Positions 32,356 to 40,145 of a stretch of 64,000 nucleotides of DNA are shown here, one piece after another. The translations under genes were made by a program, and so were the position numbers. The stretch is from Alphaproteobacteria bacterium. GTDB taxonomy: Bacteria; Pseudomonadota; Alphaproteobacteria; Reyranellales; Reyranellaceae. The stretch is taken from the NCBI GenBank assembly GCA_016869975.1, contig VGCZ01000019.1, positions 1 to 64,000 of the forward strand, written 5' to 3'. Every line of letters begins with the position of its first letter. Position 1 is the first letter of the stretch. Under the pieces are notes generated by a model. That model made no database searches, was not told where the DNA came from, and worked only from the letters and a program-made list of their open reading frames with translations.

Positions 32356-32882
32356 AGACGACCGACACCCTGCTTCTGATGCTCGGCCAGTTCGCGCTGA
32401 TGTCGCTGTTCGCCATCGGCGGCGCCAACTCGGTGCTGCCCGAAATGCACCGCTTCGTCGTTGAGCAGCAGGGCTGGCTGACGCACCAGAAATTCGCCGA
32501 GCTGTTTGGCCTGGCGCAAGGCGTGCCCGGGCCAAACATGCTGGTCGTGGCGCTGATCGGCTATCACGTCGCCGGCCTGCCCGGCGCGCTGGTCTGCACC
32601 ATCGGCCTGATCGGACCGTCGAGCCTGCTGACCTTCCTCGTCTATCGCGTCTGGGACCGCTTCCGCGGTTCGGCCTGGCAAGAGCTGATCCAGGCCGCCG
32701 CGGCGCCGGTCACTGTCGGGCTGGTGCTGGCCACCGGCTATATCGTCACTATGGCGGCCGACGAGACCTGGCAGGCTTTCGCCGTCACGGCTGGTGTCGC
32801 GATCCTCACCGTCACCACCCGCGCCCATCCGCTCATCTGGCTGGCCATCGCCGCCGCGCTGGGCGCGCTCGGTCTGCTATAG
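32352..32882 (+). CDS. Chromate transporter, second half-size subunit
   Basis: A 176-residue membrane protein with the second ChrA domain: LMSLFAIGGANSVLPEMHRFV and FGLAQGVPGPNMLVVALIGYHVAG. The start ATG overlaps the stop of the first half (ATGA), so the two are made together. The halves are likely to sit in opposite orientation in the membrane, as known for such pairs. The Bug-type receptor gene begins ten bases after its stop. Confidence 0.88.
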   Translation: MKTTDTLLLMLGQFALMSLFAIGGANSVLPEMHRFVVEQQGWLTHQKFAELFGLAQGVPGPNMLVVALIGYHVAGLPGALVCTIGLIGPSSLLTFLVYRVWDRFRGSAWQELIQAAAAPVTVGLVLATGYIVTMAADETWQAFAVTAGVAILTVTTRAHPLIWLAIAAALGALGLL

Positions 32883-32892
32883 GATCGGCGCC

Positions 32893-33864
32893 ATGCATCG
32901 CCGCACCGCCCTCGCCCTGCTCGCCACCACTCCTTTGGCAACAGCGGTGCGCGCGCAGGAAAAATATCCGTCGCGGCCGATCACCCTGGTGGTCGCCTAC
33001 ACGCCGGGCGGCGGCACCGACGCGGTGGCGCGCGTCTTGGCGGCGCGGCTCGGCCAGGTTCTCGGCGGCCAGATCATCGTCGACAACAAGCCCGGCGCCG
33101 GCAGCAACCTCGCCACTGAGATGGTCGCGCGCGCCAGACCCGACGGATACACCCTGCTGGTCGGCAACCAGGGACCGATGGTGGTGAACCCGCACCTCTT
33201 TCCCAGCATGCCGGCTGATCCAGAGACGACGCTCGATCCCATCGCGCTGATCGCGGACACCACGCTGGTGGTCGTGGTCGGCCCACGCCTGCCCGGCGTG
33301 AAGACGCTCGCCGCGTTGATCGAGGACGGCCGGAAGCGTCCGGGTGCGCTGACCTACGCCTCGGCGTCGAATGCCTCGGCCAGCCACCTCGCCGCCGCGC
33401 TGCTGTGCGAGGTCGCCGGCGTCAGCGCGCGCCACGTGCCCTATCGCGGCGCCGCGCCGGCGCTCAACGACGTGGTCGGCGGCCATGTCGATTTCATGAT
33501 CACCACGGTGCCGTCCGCGACCGGCCTCATCGAAGGCGGCAAGCTGACAGCGCTCGCCGTCACCGGCCAGCAGCGCGCGGCATTGCTGCCGTCGGTGCCG
33601 ACAGCGCTCGAAGCCGGCGTCATCGGTTACACTGCCTCGGCGTGGTACGGACTGCTGGCGCCCAAGGGCCTGCCGCCCGATATCCTCGCACGCCTCGAAT
33701 CCGCGACCGCCGAAAGCCTCGGCGACGCGCAGGTTCAAACACGGCTGAAGGCCGACGGCGCGTCACCGATCGCGATGGGCAGCGCCGCCTTCGGCGCCTT
33801 CATGAAACGCGAACGCGCCCGATGGGGCGAGGTGGTGCGCAAGGCGCGCATCACGGTGGATTGA
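32893..33864 (+). CDS. Bug/TctC-family periplasmic solute-binding protein
   Basis: A 323-residue exported receptor with a short signal peptide (MHRRTALALLATTPLATAVRA, probably cut before QEKYP). KYPSRPITLVVAYTPGGGTD is the typical opening and PGAGSNLATEMVARARPDGYTLL the typical second loop of the tripartite tricarboxylate transporter (TTT) receptors, which clasp carboxylates. The TctA/TctB membrane genes are not in the window, as is common for Bug proteins that are found orphaned in large number. The ligand is not predicted. It may be cotranscribed with the chromate transporter genes. Confidence 0.92.
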   Translation: MHRRTALALLATTPLATAVRAQEKYPSRPITLVVAYTPGGGTDAVARVLAARLGQVLGGQIIVDNKPGAGSNLATEMVARARPDGYTLLVGNQGPMVVNPHLFPSMPADPETTLDPIALIADTTLVVVVGPRLPGVKTLAALIEDGRKRPGALTYASASNASASHLAAALLCEVAGVSARHVPYRGAAPALNDVVGGHVDFMITTVPSATGLIEGGKLTALAVTGQQRAALLPSVPTALEAGVIGYTASAWYGLLAPKGLPPDILARLESATAESLGDAQVQTRLKADGASPIAMGSAAFGAFMKRERARWGEVVRKARITVD

Positions 33865-33869
33865 GTCAT

Positions 33870-34003
33870 TACCTTCCCCCGGAGGGGGAAGGCGCCCGAA
33901 GGGCGGATGGGGGATGTCGAAGACGAACACCGCGTGCGTTGAGGCATCTCCCATCCGGCGCTGCGCGCCACCTTGCCCCTCCGGGGAAAGGTAGAAGAGT
34001 AAT
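33870..34003. repeat. Composite palindromic element, family A
   Basis: A 134-base imperfect palindrome. The left end TACCTTCCCCCGGAGG pairs with the right end near 33980-34003 (two mismatches in 23), and GGCGGATGGGGGATG pairs with CATCTCCCATCCGGC (one mismatch). It fills the gap between the Bug receptor and the amidase gene and resembles a small non-autonomous mobile element. Confidence 0.8.
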
Positions 34004-34017
34004 GAGGAGTCGAAGAG

Positions 34018-35451
34018 ATGACCGAACCCTGTGATCTCAGCGCCGTCGAACTGCGCCGGTTGATCGGCACGCGCAAGCTGTCGCCGATCGAGCTGCTGAA
34101 CTCGTGCTTCAAGCGCATTGATCAGGTGAATCCCAGGCTCAACGCTTTCGTCGCGATGTGCGAGGACCGCGCGCAGGCCGAGGCGCGCGCGGCCGAGCGT
34201 GCGGTGATGGCCGGCGACCCGCTCGGCCCGCTGCATGGCCTGCCGGTGGGCATCAAGGATCTGCAGGAGACCGAAGGGCTGCGCACCGTCTTCGGCTCGC
34301 CGTTGATGGCCGACAACGTCCCCAACAAGGACGAGCGCACGGTGGCGGCGATCCGCGACGCCGGCGCCATCGTCGTAGGCAAGACCAACACGCCGGAATT
34401 CGGCGCCGGCGCCAACACCACCAACCCGGTCTATGGCCTGACGCGCAACCCCTTCGATCCGACGCGCATCTGCGGCGGCTCCTCGGGCGGCTCGGCGGTG
34501 GCGCTGGCGACCTCGATGGTGCCGATCTGCAGCGGCTCCGACACCGGCGGCTCGCTGCGTATCCCCGCCGCCTTCTGCGGCATCGTGGGATTCCGCCCCT
34601 CGCCCGGCGTGGTGCCCAGCGAACGCCGCGGGCTGGGCTGGACGCCGCTCTCGGTGCTCGGGCCGATGGGCCGCGATGTCGCCGACACGGCGCTCCTGAT
34701 GAGCGCAATGGCCGCCTACGATCCGCGCGATCCGTTGTCCATGCCGGTCGACGCCGCCACGTTCGCCGCGCTCAAGCCGGTCGACCTGTCGTCGCTGCGC
34801 GTCGCCTTCTCGACCGATCTCGGCTGCGCCATCGTCGATCATCGCATCCGCGACGCCTTCAAGCATCGCGCCGAGAAGCTGGCGCCGGTGTTCCGCGCCG
34901 CCCAGTGGCGCGACCCCGACATGGGCCGCGCCAACGATGTGTTCGAGGCATTGCGCGCCATGAACTTCATGACCGCGCATTTGAAGCGCTACCAGGAGCA
35001 CTACGACAAGCTCGGCCCCAACATCCGCGCCAATGTCGAGCAGGGAATGAAGATGAGCCTGGCCGACGCCGCGGCGGCGCATGCCGAGCAGACCCGCGTG
35101 TTCCGCGCCTTCCAGGATTTCTTCCGCGACGTCGACGTGCTGATCACGCCCACCGTGGCGGTGCCGCCCTTCCCGGTCGAGCAGCTCACCATCAAGGAGA
35201 TCAACGGCGAGCCGTTGCGCACCTATTTCCATTGGCTGGCGATGACCTACGCCATCACCAACACCGGCCACCCGGCAATCTCGATTCCCAGCGGCCTCGA
35301 TTCCACCGGCACGCCGCTCGGCCTGCAGATCGTCGGCCCGCACCACGGCGACAAGTTCGTGCTTGATGTCGCCGCGGCGCTGGAGGCGCATCTGGCGAGC
35401 GATCCCTCGATCGCGCGGCCGGTGCCCGAGCTCGCGCGCTTGGCGTCCTGA
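34018..35451 (+). CDS. Amidase-signature hydrolase
   Basis: A 477-residue amidase-signature enzyme with the full Ser-cisSer-Lys triad: Lys in LPVGIKDLQETEG, the cis-serine in CGGSSGGSAVA, and the nucleophile in SDTGGSLRIPA. It hydrolyses small amides in the cytoplasm. It resembles GatA in fold but no gatB or gatC is near, so a catabolic role is more likely. It starts 15 bases after the composite repeat; GGAGTCGAAGAG lies upstream of the ATG. Confidence 0.9.
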   Translation: MTEPCDLSAVELRRLIGTRKLSPIELLNSCFKRIDQVNPRLNAFVAMCEDRAQAEARAAERAVMAGDPLGPLHGLPVGIKDLQETEGLRTVFGSPLMADNVPNKDERTVAAIRDAGAIVVGKTNTPEFGAGANTTNPVYGLTRNPFDPTRICGGSSGGSAVALATSMVPICSGSDTGGSLRIPAAFCGIVGFRPSPGVVPSERRGLGWTPLSVLGPMGRDVADTALLMSAMAAYDPRDPLSMPVDAATFAALKPVDLSSLRVAFSTDLGCAIVDHRIRDAFKHRAEKLAPVFRAAQWRDPDMGRANDVFEALRAMNFMTAHLKRYQEHYDKLGPNIRANVEQGMKMSLADAAAAHAEQTRVFRAFQDFFRDVDVLITPTVAVPPFPVEQLTIKEINGEPLRTYFHWLAMTYAITNTGHPAISIPSGLDSTGTPLGLQIVGPHHGDKFVLDVAAALEAHLASDPSIARPVPELARLAS

Positions 35452-35476
35452 GAACGGCGTTCCGTCGTCGCGCCGA

Positions 35477-36091
35477 TCAGGCCACCGGTCGTGCCCCCCG
35501 ATGCTCCTCCCGCGCTGCGTTCCAGACGGTTCGGGCGGCGTCGGCGTTGAGGTAGGCGATGGCGACACCGACGATCAGGTCAGGCCACATCGAGCGCCAC
35601 AGATAGGCGGTGACGAGGCCGGCGGCGATGATCGCCAGGTTTGCGAATGTGTCGTTGCGTGCCGAGAGGAACGCCGCCTGCGTCAGGCTCCCACCATGCG
35701 AGCGGTAGGCCGACAGCAGCAACGCGCAGAAGAGATTGACGAACAGCGCGCCGAGGCCGGTGAGGCTCAGCACGACGGCTTCCGGTGGAACCGGCGTGGC
35801 GAGCTTCTGCGCGACGGTCCATAGGCCGGCGAGCGCTGGCAGCAGCAGGATTCCCGTGAGGACCATGCCGACTCGCGCCCGCGTTCGCGCCGACCACGCT
35901 AGGGCGAAGAAGACCAACAGGTTGACCGAGGCGTCCTCGAAGAAGTCGACGCTGTCGGCGAACAGCGAGACCGAGCCGATGCCGAAGGCGATGTGGAACT
36001 CGGCCACGCCGAAGGCGAGGTTGAGCAGAGCGACGATGAGAACGGCACGGCGCAGGCCGCGCCGGTCGGCGGGTTCATCGGGTGTAGGCAT
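35477..36091 (-). CDS. Cation-diffusion-facilitator-type transporter
   Basis: A 204-residue membrane protein with five or six spans and no C-terminal metal-binding domain. The first metal site reads ADSVDFFED in place of the more common DxxHxxxD, so Asp stands where many CDF proteins have His, as in YiiP-like Zn/Cd/Fe carriers; the second site in TM5 reads SARNDTFANLA, without the usual HxxxD. It probably exports divalent metal ions, with altered selectivity. The ATG at 36091 is chosen for a compact N-terminus. It runs opposite to the amidase, tail to tail. Confidence 0.8.
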   Translation of the reverse strand: MPTPDEPADRRGLRRAVLIVALLNLAFGVAEFHIAFGIGSVSLFADSVDFFEDASVNLLVFFALAWSARTRARVGMVLTGILLLPALAGLWTVAQKLATPVPPEAVVLSLTGLGALFVNLFCALLLSAYRSHGGSLTQAAFLSARNDTFANLAIIAAGLVTAYLWRSMWPDLIVGVAIAYLNADAARTVWNAAREEHRGARPVA

Positions 36092-36157
36092 CGGCGTCAG
36101 GCTAGAGCAATGTCCGGGTGGACAGAATAGCCGCTCCCCGGACGGCAAAACTCCTGT

Positions 36158-36239
36158 GCCGTTCGGGCCGCGCCGCTCCAGCAACGCTCCTGGTATAAGG
36201 GAGCGAAGAGCGCCGCTGGAGCGGCGTGGCCCGAACGGC
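36158..36239. repeat. Long inverted repeat with nested hairpin
   Basis: Arms of 25 bases at 36158-36182 and 36215-36239 pair with one mismatch. The 32-base centre holds its own CGCTCC/GGAGCG hairpin (36185-36190 with 36200-36205). It lies in the divergent gap between the CDF and the acyl-CoA synthetase genes. A shortened copy is at 31758-31777, and the CGCCGCTCCAGC part recalls family D. Confidence 0.88.
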
Positions 36240-36270
36240 TACAAGCCGCGTTATGAGACACGAGGTTCCC

Positions 36271-37797
36271 ATGGCCGCTGACACGGTTCTAGACCTGCTG
36301 GCGCGCGGCGCCGACTCGGCGCCGGCGATCGGCGCGCCGGAACACAAGCCGCTCACCTTCGCGAGGCTGCGCGAGCTGGCGGCCCGGACCATGGCTGATC
36401 TCAACGCCATGGGCATCGGCCGCGACGACCGCGTCGCCATCGTGCTGCCCAACGGGCCGGAGATGGCCGCCGCCTTCGTCGTGGTGGCGTCCTGCGCCAC
36501 GACCGCGCCGCTGAACCCGGCCTATCGCGCCGACGAGTTCGAGTTCTACCTCACCGACCTGAAAGCCAAGGCGCTCCTGGTCCAGCAGGGTGAGGACACG
36601 CCGGCGCGCGCCGTGGCGCGAAAGCTCGGCGTGCCGCTGGTCGAGGTCGTGCCGGATCGCGGCAAAGGCGCGGGCTTCTTCATGTTGAAACCCGAGAAGC
36701 CGATGGCTGGCAAGCCCGCGAAGTCAGGCAAGGCCGGGCCCGACGACATCGCGCTGGTGCTGCACACGTCTGGGACCACGTCGCGACCCAAGATCGTGCC
36801 GCTGGCGCAGCGCAATGTCTGTGCATCGGCGCGGCATATCACGCAGACCCTGTCGCTGACGCCTTCAGACGCCTGCCTCAACATCATGCCGCTGTTCCAC
36901 ATCCACGGCCTGATCGCCGCGGTGCTGTCCTCGCTGGCGGCCGGCGGCTCGGTGGTCTGTACGCCGGGCTTCAACGCCCTGCGCTTCTTCGCCTGGCTCG
37001 ATGAGGTGAAGCCCAGTTGGTACACGGCGGTTCCGACCATGCACCAGACCATCCTGGCGCGCGCCGAGCGCAACACCGAGATCATCGCCCGCGCCAAGTT
37101 GCGCCTGATCCGCTCCTCCTCGGCGTCGCTGCCGCCGCAAGTGATGACCGAGCTGGAGAAGGTTTTTGGCGCGCCGGTGATCGAGAGCTACGGCATGACC
37201 GAGGCGGCGCACCAGATGGCGTCCAACCCGCTACCGCCGCGCGCGCGCAAGCCCGGCTCGGTCGGCATCGCCGCCGGGCCGGAGGTCGCGATCATGGACC
37301 AGGAGGGCAACATCCTGCCCAAAGGCGCGCTGGGCGAGATTGTCATCAAGGGACCGAACGTCACGGCGGGCTACGAAGCCAACCCCGCCGCCAACGCCAG
37401 TGCGTTCAGCAACGGCTGGTTCCGCACCGGCGATCAAGGGACGATGGACGAGGAAGGCTACCTGCGCATCACCGGCCGGCTGAAGGAGCTGATCAATCGC
37501 GGCGGCGAGAAGGTGAGCCCGCTGGAGGTCGACGAGACCATCATGGATCACCCGGCGGTGGCGCAGGTCGTGACCTTCGCTATGCCGCACGACAAGCTCG
37601 GCGAGGAAGTCGCCGCCGCCATCGTGCTGCGCGAGGGTCAGAGCGCCACCGAGCGCGAGATAAGGGACTTCGCCGCGAAAAAGCTCGCCGACTTCAAGGT
37701 GCCCAGGAAGGTCGTGTTCCTGGCCGAGATCCCCAAGGGTGCGACCGGCAAGCTGCAGCGCATCGGCCTGGCGGAGAAGCTCGGCCTCGGAGCCTGA
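36271..37797 (+). CDS. Acyl-CoA synthetase (AMP-forming), oxalate-CoA ligase-like
   Basis: A 508-residue adenylate-forming enzyme. LVLHTSGTTSRPKIVPL is the P-loop, ESYGMTEAAHQM the A5 motif, GWFRTGDQGTMDEEGYL and GRLKELINRGGEKVSPLEV the hinge region, and GKLQR carries the catalytic lysine. The TSRPK form of the P-loop and the ESYGMTEAAHQM motif are those of the AAE3/Pcs60 group, known as oxalyl-CoA synthetases, but the substrate remains inferred. GAGG five bases before ATG 36271 favours this start over 36253. The ketopantoate reductase-like gene follows after two bases. Confidence 0.88.
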   Translation: MAADTVLDLLARGADSAPAIGAPEHKPLTFARLRELAARTMADLNAMGIGRDDRVAIVLPNGPEMAAAFVVVASCATTAPLNPAYRADEFEFYLTDLKAKALLVQQGEDTPARAVARKLGVPLVEVVPDRGKGAGFFMLKPEKPMAGKPAKSGKAGPDDIALVLHTSGTTSRPKIVPLAQRNVCASARHITQTLSLTPSDACLNIMPLFHIHGLIAAVLSSLAAGGSVVCTPGFNALRFFAWLDEVKPSWYTAVPTMHQTILARAERNTEIIARAKLRLIRSSSASLPPQVMTELEKVFGAPVIESYGMTEAAHQMASNPLPPRARKPGSVGIAAGPEVAIMDQEGNILPKGALGEIVIKGPNVTAGYEANPAANASAFSNGWFRTGDQGTMDEEGYLRITGRLKELINRGGEKVSPLEVDETIMDHPAVAQVVTFAMPHDKLGEEVAAAIVLREGQSATEREIRDFAAKKLADFKVPRKVVFLAEIPKGATGKLQRIGLAEKLGLGA

Positions 37798-37799
37798 TC

Positions 37800-38774
37800 G
37801 TGCGCGTGCTGATCTTCGGCGCCGGCGCGATCGGCGGCTATCTCGGCGCCAAGATGGCCATGGCCGGCACCGACGTGACGTTCTTCGCGCGCGGACCACA
37901 CCTGCAGGCGATGAAGGTCAATGGGCTGACACTGATCAGCGAAGGCCAGACGCACAATATCAAGGTGCCCTGCACCGACGATCCCGCCGCGGCCGGCCCG
38001 CAGGACTATGTCGTGGTCAGCCTCAAGGCGCACGGGCTGACGGCGGCGCTGCCGCAGATCGAGAGACTGCTCGGACCCGACACCGCCATCGTCACGGCGA
38101 TGAACGGCGTGCCGTGGTGGTATTTCTACAAGCACGGCGGCGAGTACGACGATCTGCGCCTGAAAAGCGTCGACCCCGACGGTTCACTATGGGAGCGCCT
38201 GCATCCGCGCCGCGCCATCGGCTGTATCGTCTACCCCGCCGCGACCATCACCGCGCCCGGCGTGATCGAGCACACCTACTCCAACCGATTCACCTTGGGC
38301 GAACCAGACGGCTCACGCAGCGAGCGCATCACCGCGCTGTCGCAGGCGATGATCAAGGCGGGCCTGCGCGCGCCGGCGCGTCCGCGCATCCGCGACGAGA
38401 TCTGGATCAAATTGTGGGGCAACCTCTCGCTCAATCCCGTCTCGGCGCTGACCCACGCCACGCTCGACGTGATCACGAGCGATCCCGGCACGCGCGCGGT
38501 GATCCGCGCCATGATGGTCGAGGCGCAGGCGGTGGCGGAGAAGACCGGCATCAAGTTCGCCATCGACGTCGACAAGCGCATCGAAGGCGCCAACGAGGTT
38601 GGCGCGCACAAGACCTCGATGCTGCAGGACCTCGAGGCCGGCAAGCCCATGGAGATCGAGGCGCTGCTCGGCGCCGTGGTCGAGATGGGCCGGATCACCG
38701 GTCTGCCGACGCCGACCTGCGATACCGTGCTGGCGTTGGTGCGTCAGCGCGCCAAGGTTGCGGGTGTGGCATAG
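37800..38774 (+). CDS. panE: Ketopantoate reductase-family dehydrogenase
   Basis: A 324-residue PanE/ApbA-type protein. GAGAIGG opens the NADPH-binding domain, SLKAHGL and EIWIKLWGNLSLNP (with the catalytic Lys and Asn) are family blocks, and the C-terminal half carries HKTSMLQDLEAGKPMEIEALLGAV, which binds the substrate in ketopantoate reductases. It reduces 2-dehydropantoate to pantoate in pantothenate synthesis, or a related 2-oxoacid, since paralogues with other substrates are frequent. The start is a GTG two bases after the upstream stop. The gene pair with an acyl-CoA synthetase is not a pantothenate cluster. Confidence 0.85.
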   Translation: MRVLIFGAGAIGGYLGAKMAMAGTDVTFFARGPHLQAMKVNGLTLISEGQTHNIKVPCTDDPAAAGPQDYVVVSLKAHGLTAALPQIERLLGPDTAIVTAMNGVPWWYFYKHGGEYDDLRLKSVDPDGSLWERLHPRRAIGCIVYPAATITAPGVIEHTYSNRFTLGEPDGSRSERITALSQAMIKAGLRAPARPRIRDEIWIKLWGNLSLNPVSALTHATLDVITSDPGTRAVIRAMMVEAQAVAEKTGIKFAIDVDKRIEGANEVGAHKTSMLQDLEAGKPMEIEALLGAVVEMGRITGLPTPTCDTVLALVRQRAKVAGVA

Positions 38775-38787
38775 TTCGTCTCTTCTG

Positions 38788-38809
38788 CCTTCCCTCAGAG
38801 GGGGGAAGG
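38788..38809. repeat. Hairpin repeat, family A (short form)
   Basis: CCTTCCCTC and GGGGGAAGG around CAGAG. It lies between the ketopantoate reductase and MFS genes and would place a stem at the end of the first transcript. Confidence 0.7.
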
Positions 38810-38832
38810 TGAGATGGAGAGTCAGAGGGAGC

Positions 38833-40065
38833 TTGACCGAGTCCATAGCCAGTAAACCCCAGGGCATCGACGGCCCCGCCGCGTGGCGGACGGCGTGGAT
38901 CGTGCTCGGCATCCTGTCGATCTCCTTCGGCTCACCGCTCTTGATCATCGTCGGCATGAAGCCGATCCAGCTCGCGCTGGGCACGGACCGCTCGACCGTG
39001 GCGCTGGCCGGCTCGTTCGCCTGGTTCGGCACCGCCGCCGGCGGCATCCTGATGGGCTGGCTGGCCGACAAGATCGGCGTGCGCGCGATCCTGGCCTTCG
39101 GCACCGTGATGGTGGCCTGCGGCCTGGCGGTCTCCTCGCTCGGGCCTATCTGGACGCTTTATCTCGGCCATGGGCTGATGCTGGGCCTGCTGGGCAATGG
39201 CGCGATCTACGCACCGCTACTGGTCTATGTCAGCCGCTGGTTCGAGCGCAGGCGCGGCACGGCGATCGCGCTGATCTCCTCCGGCCAGTACATCGCCGGC
39301 ATCGTCTGGCCCTCGCTGTTCGAGGGCGCGATCGGCGCCTGGGGTTGGCAGGTGGTGATGCTGATCTACGCCGCGATCATGCTCGCCGTGATCCTGCCGG
39401 CGACCTTCCTTCTGAAGCCCTTGCCGGTCGCGGCCGTTGCGCATGCCGCACGCGGCGGTGCGGGTGGCGGCCATCGCATCGCCGGCATGAATCCCAACGT
39501 CGCGCAGGTCATGCTCTGCGTCGCCGGCTTCTGCTGCTGCATCCCGATGGCCGTGCCGCAGGCGCATCTCGTCGCCTTCTGCAGCGACATCGGTCTCGCC
39601 GCCGGTCGCGGCGCCGCCATGCTCTCGGTGATGCTCGCCGCCGCATTCGTCTCGCGCCAGCTCTGGGGTGTGCTGGCCGACCGCATCGGCGGATTGCGCA
39701 CGGTGCTGGCGGGCGCGATCTGCCAGGCGATCTGTATCTCGGGCTTCCTGCTGACCCAGGATGAGGCCGGCCTGTTCTTCGTCGCCGCCGCCTTCGGCCT
39801 GGGATTCTCCGGCATCATCCCGGCCTACTCCGTGGCGGTGCGCGATCTCTTCTCCGCAGCGCAGGCCTCGTGGCGCATCCCGCTCACGCTGTCGACGGCG
39901 CAGATCGGCATGGCCTTCGGCGCCTGGTTCGCCGGCCGGCTGCACGACAGCTACGGCTACTATGCGCCGGCTTTCGCCAGCGGCATCGCCTTCAACCTGC
40001 TGAATATCCTGATCGTCGGATCGCTGATCGTGATGCTGGTGAACGCGAAGCGGAAGGCGGCTTGA
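38833..40065 (+). CDS. Major facilitator superfamily transporter (monocarboxylate-like)
   Basis: A 410-residue membrane protein with twelve spans. GWLADKIGVRAIL is the loop 2-3 signature and YVSRWFERRRGTAIALISSGQYIAG is typical of the oxalate/formate antiporter and monocarboxylate group (OFA-like). Given the oxalate-CoA ligase-like gene upstream, oxalate or another small carboxylate is a possible substrate; this is inference. The start is taken as a TTG with AGAGGGAG just upstream, giving a short N-terminus. The stop is followed by a gap of 80 bases to the convergent caspase-like gene. Confidence 0.84.
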   Translation: MTESIASKPQGIDGPAAWRTAWIVLGILSISFGSPLLIIVGMKPIQLALGTDRSTVALAGSFAWFGTAAGGILMGWLADKIGVRAILAFGTVMVACGLAVSSLGPIWTLYLGHGLMLGLLGNGAIYAPLLVYVSRWFERRRGTAIALISSGQYIAGIVWPSLFEGAIGAWGWQVVMLIYAAIMLAVILPATFLLKPLPVAAVAHAARGGAGGGHRIAGMNPNVAQVMLCVAGFCCCIPMAVPQAHLVAFCSDIGLAAGRGAAMLSVMLAAAFVSRQLWGVLADRIGGLRTVLAGAICQAICISGFLLTQDEAGLFFVAAAFGLGFSGIIPAYSVAVRDLFSAAQASWRIPLTLSTAQIGMAFGAWFAGRLHDSYGYYAPAFASGIAFNLLNILIVGSLIVMLVNAKRKAA

Positions 40066-40145
40066 CGGTGGCCATGGCGAACTGAGCGCCAGCACGGCGG
40101 CGAGCTACCACCGCCTCGCCACCCTACTCATCCAACGGTCGCGGG

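Noticed and set aside
34018-35451. GatA subunit of the Glu-tRNA amidotransferase
   Set aside because: The amidase fold and triad would fit, but gatB and gatC are absent from the surroundings and the sequence style is that of catabolic amidases.
33763-35568. A 601-codon open frame on the minus strand over the amidase gene
   Set aside because: The amidase on the plus strand has the full catalytic triad; the antisense product has biased composition without domains.
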